Source: Lasiosphaeria ovina
Taxonomy: Eukaryota; Ascomycota; Sordariomycetes; Sordariales; Lasiosphaeriaceae
Assembly: GCA_033439765.1 (NCBI GenBank)
Contig: JAULSN010000001.1
Span: 3,100,001-3,164,000, forward strand
Length of the DNA: 64,000 nt
Direction of reading: 5' to 3'
This document shows, one piece after another, positions 11,266 through 23,800 of the stretch (positions are counted from its first letter, which is position 1; each line of letters starts with the position of its first letter). The notes under the pieces were generated by a model. That model was not told the origin of the DNA. It was given only the letters and a program-made list of their open reading frames with translations, and did not search any database. A program made the translations under genes and the position numbers.

Positions 11266-12858
11266 AGGGAGCGTCAAGCAGGCCGATTAGACGTGGTGTC
11301 ATGGAAAGGGCAATTGATTTTTGGATATTTGCGATGCCTTGTCTTGGTGCGAGGAGTATCCGGATGTGATGAATAGGTATGTAAGGGGGGGAGGGGGGGG
11401 GGCGGCTGTTGTTATGGACGGCCTGCTGCGCTGGAAAAGTTGAGCAGTAGACCAGGTACGTAATTAGCCAGGAATTCATCTAAAGATGGGATTTGTAAAT
11501 AAATCTGGATCGTGGTTGGTTACTTGGAGCCTGATTTAGTTGGTCTGATTCCTGTCGCATGAGGACCTCTGGTGCTCATCTGTCTGTGGGCCTCTCTCCG
11601 ACTCTCGGCCCCTGGGGGATTGCGCTTTATAACCATTAATTACCAACCTCACAGGCGAGAGAGTCATATACTTGATGTGGTTGATCCCGATGCCATGGTG
11701 ACTACCGCTATACATACATAAATCATCGATTCGTTTAGGTCCCGAACTAGCAGGCTCGGATTGAAATCCACCAAATCCCGCGATCGGCATCGTGGGCAGA
11801 GGAACGAAATGCGGGAATACCTCGAAATGATCAGGTGAACGAGCGACGAGATATTTCTTGCCAATTCAGGACCCAAATGAACGAGAATATTATGCGGCAG
11901 GGAAGGTACTAAGTAGTAAGGAGGCATAAAGAGTTACCCGGGTACGCGAGGGATTGATTGATTTCAATCGCCTGGTTTAGTAATTGGTACCTACCTTACC
12001 TTATACTATGCAAGATTCGAGCCGCCCTTTTTCATCTCTTAATCCGTGGAATCTGCCACCTCGTTATGCGATATATAGATTAAAGTTGGTCGCGGGAAAA
12101 AAGCCAATACCCTGCCGAAGCACGAAGCACAAGTCCAACACGAAAGGTTCTCGGGTCCGGCTGACTACAACTGGCGCATCATATGCCGGCCGCTCCGCTC
12201 CACACACCCGAATTTTGAACGGCTCGGAGGCGCCAAGGTTCGGCACAACCATGGATTTGCTACGTACACCGAGAAGACTCATGCCGTACCGTGGGTATCA
12301 AACTCAATCGGCCGGCACGAGTACAAATAGAACAAGGATGCTGTAATTAACGAAAGGGTCTTGCACATACCTTCCAGTTCTCACCCAAATCCACCAAATC
12401 AACTAAATCCATCAAATCGACCACAACCATATACTTAACGCGGCTAAACTAGCATAACCGGTACGTTCCGATCTACCATACGCGTTAGAATAGGGAGGCA
12501 TTCGGACGAAGCTCACCATAAAATCCAGATCATAAAGACGCTCGTCGGCGACGCTAAAAACGTAGCCGATATCGAAATCAACGATGATATAAGCTAGGAG
12601 GACCTTAAGAAGTTGATCCTATTCGGATAGGATAGATCCGACGTAGAAGAGGAGGATATGTTATCTATAGACGACCCGAACAGGAGATAAGAACGGACCA
12701 AGCCGAATATAGATAAGTGCTCTCCAACAAGTGGGACGGTTGTGGCTAAGATGTTCTACATAAGGTGCCCGACTTATAGCATACCCTCGTCCCTAGCATC
12801 GCATGATCCAGTTCAGTCTTCCGTCTCCATCGGTAGAGCTCCCTTCACTTAAAAATCC
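11266..12858. other. intergenic region with a probable RIP-decayed coding relic
   Basis: About 1.6 kb. A G-run tract lies at 11382-11403 in the MMSDH 3'UTR. From about 12360 the base composition changes. At 12480-12720 the + strand has one long frame rich in Asp/Glu (for example DIEINDDIS and EEEDMLSIDDPNRR) that is interrupted only by TAA/TAG codons in positions where CAA/CAG would fit. That pattern suggests a RIP-mutated gene or gag fragment. It has no recognisable domain. The rest is unremarkable. Confidence 0.45.
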
Positions 12859-13920
12859 TTATGTAGAGTCAGTCACCAACCCACTGAAGACCTGACATTG
12901 CCTATGACAGCAAGAACTTCCTAGGTACGTTGCACTCACTGTTTTTTGGGGGGGCTGGTCATCGGAGTAGATGACAAGACATCGAACCTCGATGCTTTCC
13001 CTCTTGTGCTTCTCAGGGGCACCCCTTGTCTCATTGAGTTCGAAGGAACCATGCGCACATTGCGCATATTGCAAACCGTCATCGCCGTCTGGACAATCTT
13101 GATCAGTCTCATCTCTCTTGACGCTATCAAAACACTGCAATAGCAATATATCTGTCTCGCTCATGTTGCTCCAGTACCAAAACACTTGCGTGCTCCGGTT
13201 CCTGAGTGCGTACGTCTCGCCGATGTAGTCCGGATATATCTGCGTGACAGGCACCAAATCCGACTGACAGAGCGATCGACAATCGGCGAAGGTAAGAGGA
13301 TGATCGGTGACGGTCTCCTTGATCGACTTCCACACGTTTATGATGGAGAACCGCTTCGCCCCGCTCGAGATCAGGGCAGCAGTTTTCTGGTCGAGATGGC
13401 GGCGGGCCCGCCGTAAAGCGCCCTCAGGCGACTGATCGATATGGATCTTCCGCACCTGCCGAGCGGCCGTTTTCGTGGCAGAAGCCTTGCGAATAGTGTA
13501 ATCGAACACTACCACCTCTGTCGCTCTAGGGAGATAATCAAGGAGTAAGGCCTTGACATGCGTGATGTAACTGGTTGACACTTGGAGATCGTCGTTGAAA
13601 TCGATAGCATGTGTGTTTCCAGATGTTGGGTGGTTTAGTCCGGAAAACGCACCGGGAAGAGCGGCGAAAGAATGGATGGGCAATGTAAAGTCAGATTCCC
13701 GCCCTCGGATATCTTGGATGGTCATCGTCGCACGGTGGTGCGCGTAATTCCTGATTCCAGGGGCGTCTGATGTCTCGGCAATGTAGCGGGGGAGATCACC
13801 ATTCAAGGGCTCGTGGTAGAAACAAAGAGTTCTGTGTAACGTGGTCCCACTCGTCGGTAGGACTATCTTGACTGGAAGCCTTACGGGCTCGGTCGAATCC
13901 ATCAGTCCCCCAGAGAACAA
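12859..13920 (-). CDS. CmcJ/AsaB-like hydroxylase/methyltransferase-family oxygenase
   Basis: A single uninterrupted frame of 353 codons on the minus strand. It resembles the fungal family annotated as CmcJ/NvfI-like or AsaB-like (hydroxylase/desaturase), members of which often occur in secondary-metabolite clusters. Supporting segments: LCFYHEPLNGDLPRYIAETSD near the N-terminus, VVVFDYTIRKAS in the middle, RHLDQKTAALISSGAKRFSIINVWKSI, and the C-terminal signature AQCAHGSFELNETRG...RESIEVRCLVIYSDD. The Arg and His residues around RHL, NVWKSI and CAHGSF are those usually conserved in this family. Start: the ATG at 13920 gives the full N-terminal domain; it may begin slightly earlier. The last ~30 residues after YSDDQPP are unlike the family and could reflect a lost intron or a changed stop. 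No polyketide, peptide or terpene synthase is present in the window, so a cluster role is not supported. Confidence 0.75.
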   Translation of the reverse strand: MFSGGLMDSTEPVRLPVKIVLPTSGTTLHRTLCFYHEPLNGDLPRYIAETSDAPGIRNYAHHRATMTIQDIRGRESDFTLPIHSFAALPGAFSGLNHPTSGNTHAIDFNDDLQVSTSYITHVKALLLDYLPRATEVVVFDYTIRKASATKTAARQVRKIHIDQSPEGALRRARRHLDQKTAALISSGAKRFSIINVWKSIKETVTDHPLTFADCRSLCQSDLVPVTQIYPDYIGETYALRNRSTQVFWYWSNMSETDILLLQCFDSVKRDETDQDCPDGDDGLQYAQCAHGSFELNETRGAPEKHKRESIEVRCLVIYSDDQPPQKTVSATYLGSSCCHRQCQVFSGLVTDST

Positions 13921-14813
13921 ATGCTATTTTACAGACGGTCGGCACGCCCGGATTGAAGAGAGTTTCGGCATATGTAATAGCATCGAGGAGTGGAAAGGGA
14001 TCTTGGCGAGTCAAGGCCTTGTTGGTCAGCCAAATATCTCGGTGGCTTCTATTCCTGCACCCACCATCTTCAGCATGCCCTCGCCTAATGGGATGTATGT
14101 AACCCGTATAAGATACTTAAGCACACCTCTTTCCGTACCTAGTTGGTGCATTGGAGAGATGCGTGGGTGCTGCACACACCCACTGCACACACCCACTACA
14201 CCGAGTCATGGAGGACATCCTGTGTAGCCCAGTGTCCTACCCCCGAGAAATGATGGCCTCCCAGTCTTCTGCTGCGCCTTTTTTGTGCTTAACTATTAAC
14301 TACCCCTCTCTCAGCCAGAGCAATGCCTAAGCTCCAGGGCACAACCAACGTGCCAGGCTCTCAGAGCCTCATTCAGCATCCTCGACTTCGATTTCTTAGC
14401 TTCCAGAGTCAGGCTAGTGCGGTTCTTGCTTATCATCACGGGATTATTCCCATGGTACTTTCCAATCTATGCACAGCTTACCCCTCATGCAGCCACTTTG
14501 AAGCCAATCTGACAATACTAAGGCTACGTTGCGCGGCACACGACACGCAGCACTCGGTTCCCCTCTTTCCAGAGTGCGCCAGTCGCTACCCACCCAACCA
14601 CAACAACGTGGCCATTGATCGGCTTGGAGGTGTCGGGTATGATCAGGAGCTGTCGCCTCTTCTCCCATAGCACCCACGCAGGAACTCAAAGTCTCACAAT
14701 GAAACCGGAAGGACAATGACAAGCGCACATGGAGGACGTAAAGACCGTCGCGAGACCAATAATTTGAGATTCGATAGGAGGTGCTTTGGATCAGTTCTTC
14801 TTCCATCCTATGA
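13921..14813. other. intergenic region
   Basis: About 900 bases between two minus-strand genes, including the promoter of the oxygenase gene and the 3'UTR of the CorA-like gene. A short CACACACCCACTG-type duplication is at 14170-14200. ORFs here (for example 14444-14806 on the minus strand) lack domain similarity and splice support. Confidence 0.5.
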
Positions 14814-16812
14814 TTATACAGTGTTATTTGTAAGGTCTCTGCGTTTCCTCTTCGTGTATTTCTTCATCCAACCGCCGAGCCCGTACCGGGAAGTGAATCT
14901 TGTATCACTTTGGGCATTGGAGGAAGATGGCGGCCTGTGCCGTTGAAGATATCCCCTCAGAGAACACGTCGCGGTCATCTCAATCCTGAATAGAGCAACG
15001 ACGAGCGTTGAGATAGTCAGTATGCTCGCGGTAACACCAAAGCTCCACAAGCTCCAGGCCCTAGGGTCTCCCGTTTCGGCGATATTCATCCCATAGACAG
15101 TCTGTCACCGAAAACCATTAGTATTTCTGGCTTGCATCTTCAAGTACACGACAATCACCAAGTGCTGAGTTCGATCACCGATATCTAGAGAAAGGGGGCT
15201 GTTCGTGTGAAGAGAACTCGCGAATACGTACCGCAATGAACGTGGCGGGAAGGTATACCATATTGAGAACTGTGAGTCTTCTCATGCTCTGATTCTGGTT
15301 GAAGGCGAGCTCGGCATCTTTGCGCTGCAACTCCATCATGTTCTGGGAGAACCGTGCCTGCTTCACGGCGTGCAGATTCATTGCCTATTATGCTCTCAGA
15401 AAGAGTTCAAGCAAGCTAGGTGAAAGAACTACGCAGAGTGTAACATACCGTGTCCAGAATAGCACTGGTTCTGGTTCGAAGCGCTGAGAACCTGGAGCAC
15501 ACGGCGACCATTGCATCCTTCTCTTGTAGCAAATCTCGTTCAAATGTCTGCGGGTGAATGCACAGCCCGTGCTGAGAAGGGGCATTTGTGAGATAGGTGA
15601 TGAAGCGGCTATGGTAGCTGAGCTGCCGCTCCGAATAGTCGATCATCAAAATCAACTTCCTGTGAAGCCAGTTGGCCGATGCGATGAGTGCTTCGTCGTC
15701 GAATTCTTCCGACTTGTTTCGACACCTTTAGTCAGTATCTGATTGAGTGTCTGCTATGCGCACCAGGCGAGGAGGAGGGTCTAACCAGGTCCTCTAGAAA
15801 TCTTTCCATCTCATTGAGGAACAGTTTCCAGGAGGTCTTTATCTCACGCAACACCTTCAAGACAAAGCCGAAGCCATCCCTCGACAGATCGTCAATGAAG
15901 GCCTCCGGGCAATTCTCCCCAACGTAGTCGTCAACCCAAGATGACATTTGGGGTTGCGTATTGGCTGGAATTTCGGAGGCGAAATTGGCGTCGTCAAGGC
16001 TATGGTAGGGGTCTGGGAAATATAGGAATGTCCAGAGGTTGCCGTCTAATCGTAAATGACCAGATACCCGCCTGATGACGAATACTCGAGGGTCTAAACC
16101 ATTGCCCCCTGCCGCAATATCCAGAAGTCGTACCAAGCGGATAGTATGTCCGATTCTTTGTCCATCCATGTACTGAGCGGGTGTATGAGCTGTCGTACGC
16201 ATAAAATCCACCGCCGAAAGGTTGAAGTGTGAAAAGAAACGGGCGCCTGTTTTGGAGATGTCAGTAAAAAGGGGAAGGGTTGGTTGGCTTTTTTTTTTTT
16301 CTTCTTTGGGGGGGGGGGGGCCTGAAAGGCAAAGAAGACACAAGATGGGTGTCAAATACTTGCCACTATTAAGCAAAGGCCCGGCGAACCATTCCCTATC
16401 ACTTGTTTTGAACCGGGCTGTCCACAGTTCATAATCCATCTGATACTTGGAGCCTAGAAACTGCAAGAGTGGTCCTGACAGCTTCTTGACAATTCTGGAT
16501 GGAACGGCGGTGAGCAAGGACGAGCCTGAAGCTCCACCTTAGGACAACTTACAAAACACGGAGAGTCTGCGAATCTGGTACCTGGTGACACAGTAAGTAA
16601 CAGCTCAAGCCACGGACAGCTGATTTGGGAACTGTAACATTTTTAGTCAAGTGCTCGACCAGCGGGCCAAGCGTGGTAAACGGTCTCCGAGACACGCGAC
16701 TCTTGCCGTCCGGCGCTCTAAACACCTCGACCAGCTCCGCAGACAGTGCTACCGATGGCAAAGTCTGGATATACTGATTCAAGCCATCATCGTCTTCTCC
16801 ATACGCAGCCAT
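14814..16812 (-). CDS. CorA-like magnesium-transporter-domain membrane protein (6 exons)
   Basis: Reconstructed exons are 16812-16553, 16494-16364, 16246-15786, 15712-15449, 15384-15232 and 15101-14814; the total is an exact multiple of three (518 residues). The C-terminal part is a CorA-type module: a long helical region (KDAMVAVCSRFSALRTRTSAIL, then RKDAELAFNQNQSMRRLTVLNMVYLP), a first membrane helix ending in the YGMN motif created across the exon 5/6 junction, and a second membrane helix (WSLWSFGVTASILTISTLVVALF). The N-terminal ~300 residues are a fungal-specific soluble region. The second intron uses a GC donor (GTG/GCAAGT) with an ACTGAC branch point, and contains a poly-C/poly-A stretch that would not be coding. 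The exon 4 acceptor is AAG. Such proteins sit in the plasma membrane or an organelle membrane; Mg transport itself is inferred. Exon 1 could start upstream at 16869. Confidence 0.72.
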
Positions 16813-17700
16813 CGTCGTGAGGTTTATTCGGCAGCCAACCCAGAACGAGGTTGCAAAATGTGCCCACAAGTGTACGGGGTGCGGTAAATCTGCGTAGTCA
16901 AGTATATGTCTACCAAGAAAATTGACCTTTTTTTTTCCTAATAGATTAGCTAGTCGTGGTCACCAAGATGAGGCAGCCAGTCACAGGCATTATTAAACCG
17001 GTGAGGGCTCCAGACTTATAGTGGGAGGATGAGTACGACACTTCAGGCGGGCCAATGTGCACAAACCCAGCTGCAGAGGATTTGTTCTGCATCCGTGATT
17101 GGAGAGGGCTAGAAGATTCAGCTCAAAAAGGTACCATTATCCCAGGAGACACAGCGCGTCAGACCCTTCGGGCAAATGTACTTGTACCATTTTGCTACGC
17201 GCCCACCCACCAGCCGACTCGTTACAAGGAGAACCCAATACGGCCGAAGGGGCTCGGGCCCCTCCCCACCTCCTTCATGTGCATTCATCTTTATAAGCGT
17301 AGCCTCGTCTCCTTACCAAGCTTCACAATCATATCTCAACCGGCTCAGACTCTGCGGTCTATTTATTATTAGAACTATGCCTTTTGGACACCCCTCCAAC
17401 TGGTTGATCATGACCACTTAATAGGAATATGGCCAAAGGTCGGGGTCTATTCATATTAATAGTAGAATGATCTATATGCCCAAAGTCTGAGCCCACTATG
17501 AAGTGATTGTAGGGACATATAAAAGGTCGCGCCCCCGGTTCACGTTGTGGTGCCTAAAATAGGTTACCTGACCAGTCAGGAAGGGGTCAGCTGAGCGGAG
17601 GAGAATACGCCTATGGCACTGACCGCACTCTAAATACGATGCAACCAATTAGAGCGCGTCAATTTAGCGGCTCTGGCGGACCGACGCCAGCTGGCTCTAT
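16813..17700. other. intergenic region, transition into the transposon block
   Basis: About 900 bases containing the CorA-like gene promoter. No gene is supported on either strand. From about 17370 the sequence becomes AT-rich and merges with the degraded Helitron. Confidence 0.5.
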
Positions 17701-17785
17701 TTATACCAACTGGCAGAACAACAATTGAGGCTCGAAAGCGAAAGTGTACTTAAACGCGTTTTCTTAGCGAGCCTGAATCTACGGC

Positions 17786-17815
17786 CCTACCCTGCCTGCC
17801 CTGCCTGCCCTGCCC
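17786..17815 (+). repeat. CCCTGCCTG short tandem repeat
   Basis: Reiterated CCCTGCCTG units inside the 3' part of the degraded Helitron. Much more GC-rich than its surroundings. Confidence 0.6.
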
Positions 17816-17847
17816 TACTTCGGTCTTTCTATACGTACAACAACGCA

Positions 17848-17925
17848 TAATGGGATAGGATATTATCGCTATAGGATAGGACGTGGTCTCTATAGGATAG
17901 GACGTTATCGCCATAGGCTGGGATA
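17848..17925 (+). repeat. imperfect ~20-bp tandem repeat (TATAGGATAGGACGT type)
   Basis: Three to four imperfect units containing GGATAGGACGT / GGATAGGATAT followed by TATCGC and CTATA, in the terminal part of the Helitron relic. It might belong to the element's subterminal region. Confidence 0.6.
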
Positions 17926-18049
17926 CGATAGGCGACCACATACCAGCCCTAAGGTCCGCCCGGCTTAGGGGTAGCAGTTTCGAATATAAACAATACGGCG
18001 TACGTATCACAGGATATATATCATAGTATTAAGGCTATCGATTCCGCTA

Positions 18050-20498
18050 TCTAGGTAAGTATTTGGCCCGGAACTAAGAACTACCCAGCGTTAATACGGC
18101 GCTTATAATCCGTACTACGTAGTCTACCTATAACGTTATTCTTGACCTAGATTTGGTCTAGGGAAAAAGCGAGGTCAAATATCAAGCCCTATAGACTAGT
18201 AACGCGTAAGATAGCTATATATATAAGCCCTAAAGTCTTTATAGGGTTATAGACGTTAAGTACGGCCCTATCGAGAGTAGCTCCCTACGATTTATATACC
18301 GTAATAGCGTAGGCGATCGTAATAGGGAACTATCGATATAAGTAGGCCGTATTACCGCTCTGGAAGTCCCGTACGGACTGGAAGATCGGTATAATAGTTC
18401 TCGGAATACCCTTATTATCGGGAAAATAGTCGGGGCCGTTATACTTATCCATTTTGACAAGTAAAAGAAAAGGAGCCTTACGGCGAGGGTCTTTAACGCC
18501 GGGAGCCTAGGCGATATTATGAATATACCCTATTACCCCGTTAACTAAGCCGGTAGAACTCCAAACGTTCTCTATTAATATAACCCGCGTACTAATATAG
18601 AGAGGAAGCGAGTTATAAAGATTCCCGGTATTACGAGATTCGACCTTTAAAGAATCGGGACCTATATTAGTTACCTTAGATATAATAACCGTATAATCCA
18701 ACCGCTTAAGGTAGCTAGTATTAAACTCCCGGATTATAGTATTAGTTAAATAGATACGTACGGCGGAATCGAAGCGTTAAACCTTATCGAGAGGAAGTAT
18801 AGACTATACTCGCGTAATAAGTAGCTCCTAGTACTAACGGGTTAATTTATTATTACGAAGCCCGTTAAGGGTATCGCGAAAAGTAGCCTAGTTATTACTA
18901 CCCTAACGAATAATAATCTTAAGCTTAATAGTCTTATTGAACTTTCATACTTAATACGGGCTACCTTATTACGAATATTACGAAGACTATCGATAGTTCA
19001 AAATAACGGGGTCTACTTAATAGGAGGGAGCTAGTAGAAGTTACCGAGTAGTATAATATTACGGCCGCTAAAGGGAAGATTATTCTCGAAGACCTACCTT
19101 ATACGCCGGCTAATATAGTTAAATAGTTAATTACTAATTATCGACTTCTTATTAAGAATAAGGTATTTAAGATATTAAATACGCTAACGAATATTCGTAG
19201 CGTTAGCGATTAATAACTCTAGAAGATTACTAAATACCGTAATAAGGAGGCGTAGTAGAGAGTGGATTATCTAGCCGTTAATCGTATTTATAGCTACTCC
19301 TATAGGTACGGCCTTCTTAACGACTAAATAGTTAAGGCCGCGTATAGTAAAAAGGCGTTAAATCGTAATATATATAACTTTAAGGGTATATATTTTACCC
19401 GTATTATTACGGCCGTTAACCTATAGTAGAAGCTAGCGATCCCGAAGCGCGTTATAGCCGTAAAAACTAAGGTTAAGGGACTCCTCCTAATATCTAATAA
19501 TAGTATTATATAGTAGCCGCTACTTAGTATTTAGCCGGTTAACTATAGACTCTAAGACTTCTTCTTCTTTAGTACTGAAAGGGTAATTAGCCTTTATAAG
19601 CTTCTAGTAATCTATACGTTAAGTATAGAGCTTAGGGTATTTTCTAATATAGACCTACTAATCGTAATTTAGGTTAATATCCCGGTTTCTAAGGAGGTTA
19701 ATATCGTTAATATTAAGGTCTCTATTTAGAAGCTAGCTAGCTAGAAATTACTACTCTTATTATAAGAGGTCATCCTAAGTACGGTTAAGCTCCTTAACGA
19801 ACTTATCCTCGTTAGGATTACTAAGAACGGTACTATAATAGTTATAAGGGTAAAGGTTATAATAGACCTATATATAGTAAGTATATACTATAATAAACGT
19901 ATTAAACTATATATTCTTAACCTTTATAAGATCCTCTATATTCGTATAAGGGTAGTAAAGTATAAGCTTTATACGGGTAAAGTCCTTAAACTCGGCGCCG
20001 TTACGAATCGGCTTATATCGAGGGAAGTAATTAAGTACGTAAGGCTTTAAATTAGCGGTAAAGCGAGACTAAGGTCGCTGAGTATATTAAGTAGTAATTA
20101 AGAAGTCGAAGTAAGTAAGCTCCTCCTACTCAGCCCGGGTTCGCTTATAGTACTTTTAGTAAATCTTCTTAATATTACGGACTTTATTATTTTGGCCGCT
20201 AATAATAGCGGTAGTAACCGTATAACGAGGATTATAGTAATTAATAAACTATACGATATAGCTACCCTTAGCTAGAGGAAGGTTAAGAAGAAGGTAAGCC
20301 ACTTCTATCGCCGGCTAATCACGCTCTATAATAAGCTTATTTATTATCTTTACGACTAAAGAGACTATAGGGCGAGTATTATTAACCCTCGGAATTAACC
20401 TAGATAATATCTCTTTATACGGCTTAGTTTATAACTCGGCTTTAGTATAGTATTTAGCGATATAGTTAAGTACGGCTCGAAAAGAGGTATAAGGCGTT
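18050..20498 (-). pseudogene. Helitron Pif1-like helicase region (dead)
   Basis: The helicase half of the Helitron protein. In the helicase part, ENVWSSTGLVNG and GATLDRAV with a following GL(T)YIALLRVTSL-GLIFD segment match the C-terminal motifs of Pif1/Helitron helicases, where SRVRSLDGL is usual. Upstream, the RYKPIRNGAEFKDFTRIKL segment is typical of the linker between Rep and helicase. Frequent in-frame TAA/TAG rule out a product. The Walker A motif was not identified by eye. Confidence 0.75.
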
Positions 20499-20503
20499 AA
20501 GTC

Positions 20504-20784
20504 TATCACCGCACAGTCAACCGAATGAGGCAGGGCTGCATATAGTCGCTGTATTCGTAGAATCTAAAGCTAAAGAAGGAAAAAGGAAAAGAAGAATCTA
20601 ATGCCCGGGCGCGGCGAGGAAGTAAGGTAGGTGTAGGTCACGTGATGAGGGCTCAGCACTAACCACACCGTAAATCCTACGCGGCCTCAGGGCGTGCGAG
20701 TTGCATGCCAAGGCGCTAGCCTAATGCCAAGGCGCTAGCCTCAATCCAGTCCTTCCAGCCACTTGTCTAACACATGCCGTGACA
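20504..20784 (-). repeat. gypsy A 3' LTR
   Basis: 281 bp, the left copy on the + strand. It contains a direct duplication of GCCAAGGCGCTAGCCT (around 20710-20745). The AAGTC target duplication precedes it. Confidence 0.92.
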
Positions 20785-20849
20785 CTACCCCCCGGTCGGA
20801 AAAAGCTTCGTCCCGAAGCGCCGTTAATTCCCCTCAATTGAGCAAAAAA

Positions 20850-23800
20850 TGAGCCGCAGGCTGCCCCGGCCAGGGTTCGAACGCGTGGCCGCGCGTTCTC
20901 AAGTGATCAATCATCGCTGTCGCGTTACCCTGCGTAACGGTCGCCCCTGCACTGCGGGCTTGTTGTCGTCCTGGTACGGCTCGTCGAATCTGTCCTCCTG
21001 TGCTACGAGTAGCTATTCGTTCAATCGTAGTAGTGGTCCGGCCTTGTTAGTATACTCGTCGTGGTAGGCTTTGAGTAGCTCTGGTGCGTTCTTGAAGTTC
21101 TCTACGTAGTACCACTTGGGGTCCGCAGCCCATCCTTTCCAAGCGACTTGGTATTGGAGCTTGCCGTAGTAAGATCGCGAGGACAATACCTTCTCAAGTT
21201 CCTATTCCAAGTTATTATTAACTATGTCGCCGTCGGGGTTCGGGTCTTCCTGGCCAGGAAGAGGGTTGTTCGGGTATAGTCTTAACCTATTAGCGTAGAA
21301 CACGTCTATCCCTCTCCATCCCTTAGGAACTTCCAGTTTGTAGTCGTAACTGTCTTTGTTTATTCCTGAACGTTTAAGAATCTTGAAGTGCTACTATATG
21401 AGCGGGAAATCCAGCTTCGTGCTCGGCCTATCCGTTACCCAGGCGTGCTTCACGATATATATACGGTCCCCGACGTCAAAGTCTGGCTCCCGCCTATGTT
21501 TGTTGGCTTCTGCGGTCTGCTTTTCTTGCGCCCTAGTAATACTTTTACGGGCCTTCTTAATATAGGCTCTCAGGGTATCGGCCATTTATTAAGCCTATTC
21601 TCTATTGAGCCTCTCTATTCTAGGTAGGTCTGGGTTTGTCAAATTAGACCGAGCCGTCCAATCGAAATATATAGGCATTAGGAATCCGAATGCCACCTCG
21701 TGAGGTTGTATTCCGGTGCTATTTTGCGGGATTGAACCTTGTACGAAGTCCATAGCCGGTATATACCGTGACTAATCGTCCTGGTAATAATTAATAAACA
21801 TCCTAAGGCGCTGGTCTATCCACTAGTATAGGTTTTCGACCTATCCTACTATTTATTTATATCCTAACGATAAGAGCTTCCACCGAATACCCATAATCTT
21901 CGCCAGTTCGTCCGTAAAGTCCGACGTGAACTGCGGTCCTCTATCGCTAATGATCTTATCTAGTAAGCCCAGAATTCGGTAAGGGCCTTTATAATATATA
22001 TGAGCTACTTCCTTACTCGTGACTGTCTTGTCGTACGGTATATACTACGATAGCTTACTCAACCGGTCGATGATCGTAAATAAGTTATCGTAACCGTACT
22101 TATCCTTTGGTATCTCTTTAAAGTCTATTACTAAAGAGCTCCAAATTCTCAGGGGGGGCGGAATAGGGTGGAGTAAACTAGGGGTCTTATCGTAAGGCGC
22201 CTTAGCTGACTTATATTTATAGTTAGCGACGAATCTATCGATATCGGCTCCTATACCGGCCTACTAGTATAGGTCCTTAACGAGCCTCCTGGTTTTATTC
22301 CGGCCGGGGTGGGCTATAGGGAGTCTGGAGTGGATATCATCGATAATCCTAGTCCTCAAATTATCGTGATCGGGAACGACCAGGCTCCCCTCTCTTAATA
22401 ATAAGCCATTTATTATTATAGATAGCTTCGTTTCTTCCTCTAAACGAGCCCTTTCGTGGTAGACTACTAGCGAGTCGTTTGTTCGGTTCGCCTGAATCAA
22501 CTAGTCTACTAGCTCGTATCCCGAAATCTCTGGCGGTTCGTCCAATACGGCTATGACCGATGAGGTTACGGGCGTGTCTTCTTCCTCGTCTCCGAGTTCG
22601 ACGTATTCGTCGTCTTCTACTGTGCGTACTAGCGAGAGTAAGGGGGCCACTTCGTTAATGAAGTCTACGTAGTCGAGGGCCATAACGAAGCTCCCGTTAG
22701 GTTGCTCCTGGAATATCTATACTATTCGGTGGGCCATTTGTCGTTCCTTCTGGGTCTTGAGCTCGTAAGAGCGTCGTATAAGGGCGTCTACCGCGGCGTT
22801 CAAGGCTCCCGGCCTATATTCAATGCGGAAGTTAAATCCCGAAAGCTCCTCAGCCTATCCGGCCTGCCTAATATTAAGAAGCTTCTTTATTGCGAAATAT
22901 TTCAACGTATCGTTATCGGAAAATACGATAAAAGGCTCCTGGTATTAGAGACCGACCAGCTCGCTTCGCTAGTGTTATAGTGCTCGAACTATCGTTAGTA
23001 GTTCCTTATCGTGAATAAAGTAGTTAAGCTCTACTCCCTTTATTATCTCTAAGAAGAAGGCTACCGGGTGCTAGTCGTTATCGTACTTCTGGCTTAGTAC
23101 TCCCGTAACGACTCCTCTTAATATATCTGTTTTAATGCGTATCTCCCGACTATATTCGAAGTACTTTAGGACTGGTGCTAATAGTAAGTACTCTTTAAGG
23201 GTATCGAAAGCGATCTGGTAGTCGTCTGTCTATCTAAATGCTTCTCCCTTCTTGGCTAGGGCTGTGAGCGGTTTCGCTATCGCGCTATAGCCTCTTACGA
23301 ATCGTCGGTAAAAGTTATAGAACCCTAGAAAGGACTGTAAACCTTTGAGCGTATCTGGCTCCGGCTAGTCCCGTACGATATCTGTTTTGCTTGGGTCTAC
23401 GGCTACGCCGTCGATACCTATAATGAATCCTAAGTACTTGGTTTCCTTGATGTGGAATTCGTATTTGTCGATATCCGCCTATAAGCCCGCTTCTCTTAGA
23501 CGCTCGAGAATCTTTCGGATATGTTTAATATACTCTTCCTCTAATTCGGAATAGATAAGGATATTATCTAGGTAGGCGCTATAGAAGTTATCCAAGTAAC
23601 CTAATAGGTAGTTATTAATGAACCTCTAGAAGGTGGCGGGCCCGTTGGTGAGTCCGAAAGGCATCACCTTATAGCTATATGTTCCGTACCTCGTTCGGAA
23701 TATTATTAGGGGTTCGTCTTCGGGGTAGATACGGATGCGGTGGAATGCCTGCCGTATATCTATCTTGGTGAAGATCTTCGCTTTGCCTAAGCGATTCAGG

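Noticed and set aside
14444..14806. 120-codon minus-strand frame downstream of the CorA-like gene
   Set aside because: It lies where the CorA-like 3'UTR is expected and has no domain, no splice connection and no coding bias.
17786..17925. Possible CRISPR-like array because of regular short repeats
   Set aside because: Repeats are contiguous and imperfect with no unique spacers, and the host is a eukaryote. They are ordinary tandem repeats in a Helitron relic.
20868..20935. TTCGAA-containing segment resembling the T-arm of a tRNA
   Set aside because: I could not fold a cloverleaf: the stem flanking GTTCGAA does not pair in the required way, and it lies at the end of gypsy A pol.
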